Below, piece after piece: positions 60,085 to 64,000 of a DNA stretch of 64,000 bases (position 1 is the stretch's first letter; the number at the start of each line of letters is the position of its first letter). Under the pieces are notes generated by a model. It made no database searches. It had not been told where the DNA came from and saw nothing but the letters and a program-made list of their open reading frames with translations. Made by a program: the position numbers and the translations under genes. Origin of the DNA: Planotetraspora phitsanulokensis (lineage in GTDB: Bacteria > Actinomycetota > Actinomycetes > Streptosporangiales > Streptosporangiaceae); the NCBI RefSeq assembly GCF_016863295.1, contig NZ_BOOP01000003.1:496001-560000 (forward strand). The letters run 5' to 3'.

Positions 60085-61269
60085 ATGCCGTACACCGTCG
60101 TCCTGCGCCGTCCCTACGTCGGCCGTCTCCTGGGCGGCTCCCTGATCGGGCGCCTCCCCGCAGCGATGGCCGCCCTGGCCATCGCGCTGACACTCCGTCA
60201 GGCAGGCGCCGATTACGCGACCGTGGGTCTGGTCACCGGAACCTTCGCCGTGGCGCAGGCGATCGCGGGGCCGCTCCTGGGACGCTGCGTCGACCGACTC
60301 GGGCAACCGCGGGTCCTCACCGCCTCGGCGATCGTCGCCTCAGGCGGATACGCGGTGCTGGCGCTGGCACCGCACAGCACGGCACTCGCCTTCCTCGGCG
60401 CTGTCATCGCCGGAGCCGCCACCCCTCCCCTCGAGCCGTGCCTGCGCGCCCTGTGGCCGCAACTGGTGGAGCCCCGCGAACTGGAATCCGCCTACTCCTT
60501 GGACGCCGGCGCCCAGGAACTGCTCTTCATCGCCGGGCCACTGGCGGTGACCGGCATCGCGGCGGCGGGGTCACCCCGGGCGGCCCTGTGGGTGTCGGCC
60601 GCTCTCGGCCTCGTGGGCGCCCTTGTGATGAGCGCCTCGGAGCCTTCACGATCATGGGCACCGGCCGTGCGGACACCGCACTGGCTCGGTGCTCTGCACA
60701 GCCCCGCCCTGCTGCTGCTCATCCTGGGCCTGGCCGGAGCAGGATTGGCTGTGGGGTCGTTCAACGTCTTCAGCGTGGCCTATGCCGACTCCCACCACAT
60801 TCCGGGCGGAGCCGGGACCCTGCTGGCACTGAACGCCACAGGGGCCCTCATTGGCGCGATCTGCTACGGGACCTACGGCGCACGCCACTGGCGGGCCGCG
60901 CCCGCGCGGAAGGCGGCGCTGCTGGCGTTCGGCATGGCGGCCTCCTACTGGCTGGTGGCCCTCGTGCCCGGACCGGCCGGCATGGCGGTGGTCGCCGTCG
61001 TCACCGGGGTCTTCTTCGCACCACTGCTCTCCGTCTCCTTCGGCATGGTGGGTGACCTCGCCCCTGAGGGAACCGTCACGGAGGCGTTCTCCTGGTTGGT
61101 GACTCTGGTGGGCGCCGGCATCGCCGGCGGCTCGGCCGCCGGCGGATCGCTGTTGCTCCACGGGGGGCCGACTGTCGCCGCAGTGATGGGCGCGTGCGGA
61201 GTCACCGCAGGCGCGGCGCTGATGCTCGCCGGTCGGCGGATGTTCATCACCTCTCCCGCACAGGCCTGA
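60085..61269 (+). CDS. Major facilitator superfamily transporter
   Basis: 394 aa with about 12 helices. The loop 2-3 motif GPLLGRCVDRLGQPRVLTAS (about residues 63-82) fits G-x-x-x-D-R-x-G-x-x-x. It has a compact, Ala/Gly-rich helical pattern of the small-molecule exporter type. Under the probable control of the GntR regulator 76 bp upstream. Substrate unknown. Its last 23 bases overlap the decayed dehydrogenase fragment on the opposite strand, a sign of rearrangement. Confidence 0.9.
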   Translation: MPYTVVLRRPYVGRLLGGSLIGRLPAAMAALAIALTLRQAGADYATVGLVTGTFAVAQAIAGPLLGRCVDRLGQPRVLTASAIVASGGYAVLALAPHSTALAFLGAVIAGAATPPLEPCLRALWPQLVEPRELESAYSLDAGAQELLFIAGPLAVTGIAAAGSPRAALWVSAALGLVGALVMSASEPSRSWAPAVRTPHWLGALHSPALLLLILGLAGAGLAVGSFNVFSVAYADSHHIPGGAGTLLALNATGALIGAICYGTYGARHWRAAPARKAALLAFGMAASYWLVALVPGPAGMAVVAVVTGVFFAPLLSVSFGMVGDLAPEGTVTEAFSWLVTLVGAGIAGGSAAGGSLLLHGGPTVAAVMGACGVTAGAALMLAGRRMFITSPAQA

Positions 61270-61705
61270 CACCGGCGCCGGCCGGGGCGAGCGCCCGGGC
61301 GATGCCGCCAAGCTGGGCGGTCGTGCCGACCGGGACGCTCGACTTTACGACGATCACCGCGTCACGCCGCAGGTGAGGAACCAGTTCGACCACCGCGGCA
61401 TTCGGGTCGCTCAGGTCGGCCGCGAGCTCGCCGCCCGTCTGCTGCGGCGTCCCCACGCACAGGATGTGCAGGTCAGCGTGCGCTGCGACGTCCTCGTACG
61501 AGCAGGTAAAGCGAAGGGTCCCATTTCCGCTGTGGTGGGAGATAGCCTCGGCCAAGCCGGGCTCGGAGAACGGGACCCGGCCCGAGGACAAGGTGCGGAC
61601 TGTGGCAGGGGCGACGTCCAGGCCGAGGACCTCGTTGCCCCCGATCGCCATACCGGCGGCGTAGGGGATTCCGAGGCGGCCGCATCCGATGACGCAGATG
61701 TTCAC
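61247..61705 (-). pseudogene. Truncated UDP-glucose/GDP-mannose dehydrogenase, N-terminal domain only
   Basis: 152 codons. The Rossmann start MNICVIGCGRLGIPYAAGMA and LHILCVGTPQQTGGELAADL, then VVKSSVPVGTT follow the UGD N-terminal domain, but the frame ends in non-homologous ARALAPAGAGVRPVRER where an intact UGD would have the NPEFLREG substrate motif. The central and C-terminal domains and catalytic Cys are absent. Its start is only 29 bp from the divergent intact UGD start (61735), and its 3' end abuts the MFS gene. Remnant of an inverted duplication or of a lost second UGD. Confidence 0.75.
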
Positions 61706-61734
61706 TGGGTGCCTCCGGGCGAAGGGACCAGAAC

Positions 61735-63045
61735 GTGCGGATGACGATGATCGGGTGTGGCCATCTGGGAGCCACGCACGCGGCTTCGATGGCGGAGATC
61801 GGTCATGACGTCCTGGGAGTGGAGGTCGACGCAGCGAAGATCGATACGCTGCGGACGGGTCGTGCGTGGTTCCATGAGCCCGAGCTGGACGAGATGCTGG
61901 CCAGGCACATCGCGTCGGGCCGGCTGCGGTTCACCACGGACTTCGCCGAAGCAGGCGAGTTCGGCGACGTGCATTTCGTCGGGGTGGCCACCCCGGGCAC
62001 GGACAGCGGCGAGTACGACCTGACGCAGTTGTTCTCGGCGGTGAGCATGCTCGCCGGGCACCTGCACCGACCCTGCGTGATCGTCGGCAAGTCGACCGTC
62101 CACGCCGGCACCACCGCGGCTGTGCGGGAACTCGTCCGCGACCTGGCGCCGGCCGGGGACGCTGTGGAGGTCGTGTGGAACCCGGAGTTCCTGCGCGAAG
62201 GTCACGCCGTGCAGGACACACTGCGCCCGGACCGGATCGTGGTCGGCGTGACCAGCGCGGAGGCCGAGCGAGTCATCCGCGAGGCGTACGCCCCGATCAC
62301 CGACGCCGGTGTCCCCCTGGTCGTGACCGACCCGGTGACCTGCGAGCTGGTGAAGGGCTCGGCGAACGCGTTCCTCGCGATGAAGATCTCGTTCATCAAC
62401 GCCATGGGCGACCTGTGTGAGGCGGCCGGAGGTGACGTCCGTCTGCTCGCCGACGCGATCGGGTTGGACCCGCGCATCGGTCGAGCGTTTCTGGACGCCG
62501 GCCTCGGTTACGGCGGCGGCTGCCTGCCGAAGGACGGGCGGGCATTCGCCGCTCGAGCACGCGACCTGGGGGCGGACGGCGCCGTGGAGCTGCTGTCCGT
62601 CGTCGACGACATCAACGCGGCCCGGCGCACCCGCGTCGTCGACATGACGACGAAGGCAGTCGGCGGTGACGTGGCGGGCGCACGTATCGGCGTGTGGGGT
62701 GCGGCCTTCAAGGCCGGGACGGACGACATCCGCGACTCGCCCGCCCTGGACGTCGCCACCCGCCTCCACGCTGCAGGCGCCGCTCTCACCGTCTACGACC
62801 CGATGGCCATCGACACCGCCCGCGCCGCCCACCCGGAGCTCGGCTACGCCCGGGACCCGATCGCGGCCGCACGGGACGCCGACGTCCTGCTCGTCATGAC
62901 CGGCTGGCCTGAGTTCCGCGCCATCAACCCGCAGGAGTTGGGCGAGGTGGTGGCCAAGCGGGTCGCGATCGACACTCGCGCCGTGCTCCACGACGGCTGG
63001 TGGGCCGGGGCCGACTGGACGATCCACCGGCTCGGCCGCGGATAG
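61735..63045 (+). CDS. UDP-glucose 6-dehydrogenase-like (UDP-glucose/GDP-mannose dehydrogenase family)
   Basis: 436 aa, full length. Rossmann loop MIGCGHLGATHAASMAEIGH; SGEYDLTQLFSAVS; the VGKSTVHAGTT loop; NPEFLREGHAVQDTLRPDRI (about residues 144-163); the catalytic Lys region ELVKGSANAFLAMKISFINA (about 204-223); the nucleophile in GYGGGCLPKDGRAFA (Cys about 262); and C-terminal IGVWGAAFKAGTDDIRDSPA. It oxidises a nucleoside-diphospho-sugar to the uronic acid for polysaccharide or glycolipid synthesis. GTG 61735 follows GAAGGGA; ATG 61741 is possible. Confidence 0.92.
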   Translation: MRMTMIGCGHLGATHAASMAEIGHDVLGVEVDAAKIDTLRTGRAWFHEPELDEMLARHIASGRLRFTTDFAEAGEFGDVHFVGVATPGTDSGEYDLTQLFSAVSMLAGHLHRPCVIVGKSTVHAGTTAAVRELVRDLAPAGDAVEVVWNPEFLREGHAVQDTLRPDRIVVGVTSAEAERVIREAYAPITDAGVPLVVTDPVTCELVKGSANAFLAMKISFINAMGDLCEAAGGDVRLLADAIGLDPRIGRAFLDAGLGYGGGCLPKDGRAFAARARDLGADGAVELLSVVDDINAARRTRVVDMTTKAVGGDVAGARIGVWGAAFKAGTDDIRDSPALDVATRLHAAGAALTVYDPMAIDTARAAHPELGYARDPIAAARDADVLLVMTGWPEFRAINPQELGEVVAKRVAIDTRAVLHDGWWAGADWTIHRLGRG

Positions 63046-63050
63046 CCGCA

Positions 63051-63201
63051 TCACGGGCGTTGACCGACGATCACCGCGGCCTGCACGGTCGCGGTGAGCC
63101 GTCCGGACGGCTCAATGTCAGTCAGGGTCTTGCGCAGGGCCAGCTCCCACGCGTCGACTTGCCCGCCCAGGACGGCCTGGGAGAAGAAGGCGTAGGTGTC
63201 C
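63051..63201 (-). pseudogene. C-terminal remnant of a SAM-dependent methyltransferase
   Basis: The minus-strand frame reads DTYAFFSQAVLGGQVDAWEL, ALRKTLTDIEPSGRLTATVQ, AAVIVGQRP and stops at 63051. This is the familiar end of actinobacterial class I methyltransferases (WE.ALR..L..I.PSGR...V..AVV.GRRP). No upstream methyltransferase motif I is present in this strand up to 63366, so only about 50 codons remain. Confidence 0.5.
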
Positions 63202-63269
63202 CTTGTCTGGGCTCTCAAGGTCGGCCGTCGAACCGTGTACTGCGCAGGAGCGGATGGCCCCCGCGGCGC

Positions 63270-63350
63270 GACTTAATAGAGCGTTGTGAAACCAAATTAA
63301 GGGCAGGGCGGAGCCGCATTCGTTCGCATTAACTGTGCTACGGCCCTGCC
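63270..63350. repeat. Nested inverted repeats in an AT-richer patch
   Basis: CTTAAT and ATTAAG flank a short segment at about 63272-63301, and GGCAGGGC (63302-63309) is inverted as GCCCTGCC (63343-63350). The patch is far less GC-rich than its surroundings. It could be a terminator for the MFS gene at the right edge or one end of a lost insertion element. 63202-63269 holds nothing recognised. Confidence 0.4.
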
Positions 63351-63366
63351 GCTTCTGTCGCCGCGC

Positions 63367-64000
63367 TCAGGATTCTCGCCCTTCGCCCAGCGTCCGCTCT
63401 GAGGCGACGGCAGTGGCGACGTCACGCGGGTATGCATGCCGACCGCGTAGCAGAATCACAGCGTTCGCAACCAGAGGCACCAACATGATCAAAAATGCGT
63501 AGCGCAGGCCGAGCTCGCTCCGCGCCCCTCCCGGGCCCAGGGAGTCCGCCACGAATCCGAAAGTGACGGGAGCGACGGCCTCCGCTCCCATCCGCAGGAA
63601 CGTGCGAACGCTTTCGGCCCGCCCCCAGAGACGGAAGTGAACGACGTCAAGGCGTGCAGCGTCGAGCGGGGGATTCGCAGCCGTGAGGGATCCGGCGGCG
63701 AGGAACAACAACGGCAGCGCGATCGGCAACGCTGTGGTCAGCAGGCCCGGTACCAACAAAGCCACCGCGGCCAGATACGACAAGGCCGGCACGACCATCC
63801 GTGCGGCCAGATGCCCTTCGGATGAGAGCCGGTCCGCGATTCGCCCTCCGGTGAGAACACCCAGCAACGCACCCAGTCCGATCACCGGCACCAGTCCCGT
63901 GACGACCGCCTGACTGAGATCGTACTGACGGACGACGAAGACGACGGCGAAGGTCCGCAGCCCGGCGAAGAAGAAGTACCCGGCGGCGGAGGCCACGATC
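63367..64000 (-). CDS. Major facilitator superfamily transporter, C-terminal half (runs off the right edge)
   Basis: About 211 residues are visible and the reading frame continues through the window edge, so this is the C-terminal half of a roughly 400-aa protein. Six hydrophobic segments occur, with the loop 8-9 motif LTGGRIADRLSSEGHLAARM (G-x-x-x-D-R-x) in the middle. It resembles drug-type MFS exporters. Regulation cannot be seen. Confidence 0.85.
   Translation of the reverse strand, partial: IVASAAGYFFFAGLRTFAVVFVVRQYDLSQAVVTGLVPVIGLGALLGVLTGGRIADRLSSEGHLAARMVVPALSYLAAVALLVPGLLTTALPIALPLLFLAAGSLTAANPPLDAARLDVVHFRLWGRAESVRTFLRMGAEAVAPVTFGFVADSLGPGGARSELGLRYAFLIMLVPLVANAVILLRGRHAYPRDVATAVASERTLGEGRES

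Noticed and set aside
1-64000. tRNA, rRNA, CRISPR arrays, prophage or intact insertion sequences
   Set aside because: No cloverleaf-like segments, regularly spaced identical repeats of CRISPR type, phage structural genes or transposase motifs were recognised on either strand. The 53-bp array at 33621 has divergent units and no cas genes.

Overview
The window is GC-rich (about 70%), densely coded actinomycete DNA. Frequent GTG/TTG starts, 4-bp ATGA/GTGA overlaps, ECF and SARP-type regulators, a large LuxR-type ATPase regulator and many NarL- and OmpR-type two-component systems suggest a filamentous actinobacterium, most likely a Streptosporangiales/Streptosporangiaceae relative (inference). 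No rRNA, tRNA, CRISPR array or intact insertion sequence was found. It reads as accessory chromosomal DNA: short operons, each paired with its own regulator, mixed with decayed gene fragments.

Layout. 1-9.6 kb: the start of a SARP regulator, a small exported protein, a GNAT acetyltransferase, an NmrA-like oxidoreductase divergent from a TetR repressor, a RibD-type reductase, a frameshifted remnant, a sigma factor-SRPBCC-DUF3995 group preceded by a small ORF whose Shine-Dalgarno is buried in a hairpin, and two tandem paralogues of unknown family. 9.8-15.7 kb: a NarL-type two-component system converging on a lipoprotein/adaptor/ATPase/FtsX-permease efflux operon; a TCCCCC-N4-GGGGGA palindrome lies upstream of both. 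15.7-24 kb: a decayed glycosyltransferase fragment, a PAP2 phosphatase, an MFS pump, and a ferric-iron ABC operon divergent from a second two-component system, with iron-box-like dyads between them. 24-33.6 kb: an envelope-stress block: two glycosyltransferases, an EamA exporter and a COG4705 membrane protein divergent from an OmpR-type two-component system, then an M56 peptidase/BlaI pair divergent from DedA and UppP. Three copies of CTACA-N3-TGTAG sit in the two divergent promoter regions and suggest one BlaI regulon. 33.7-43.3 kb: an AbrB-type membrane protein, a secreted SGNH hydrolase, an LAL regulator, a class II amidotransferase, Lgt and an aminoglycoside phosphotransferase-like kinase.

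43.3-54.9 kb: a saccharide-utilisation locus on the minus strand (aldehyde dehydrogenase, RbsA/RbsC/RbsB-like ABC importer, PfkB kinase, a secreted DUF5107 protein, a 48-aa Cys-containing small ORF and a secreted beta-sandwich-like protein) with a divergent IclR regulator. 55-59.2 kb: an ECF41 sigma factor with its classic partners (AhpD/CMD protein, quinone oxidoreductase, cupin lipoprotein); an exact match to the ECF41 promoter consensus follows the sigma gene and points at the partners. 59.2-64 kb: a GntR-MFS pair, a truncated UDP-sugar dehydrogenase head-to-head with an intact one, a methyltransferase tail, inverted repeats and a partial MFS gene at the edge.

Functional calls come from motifs read by eye. 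Regulatory sites are sequence matches only and are untested.
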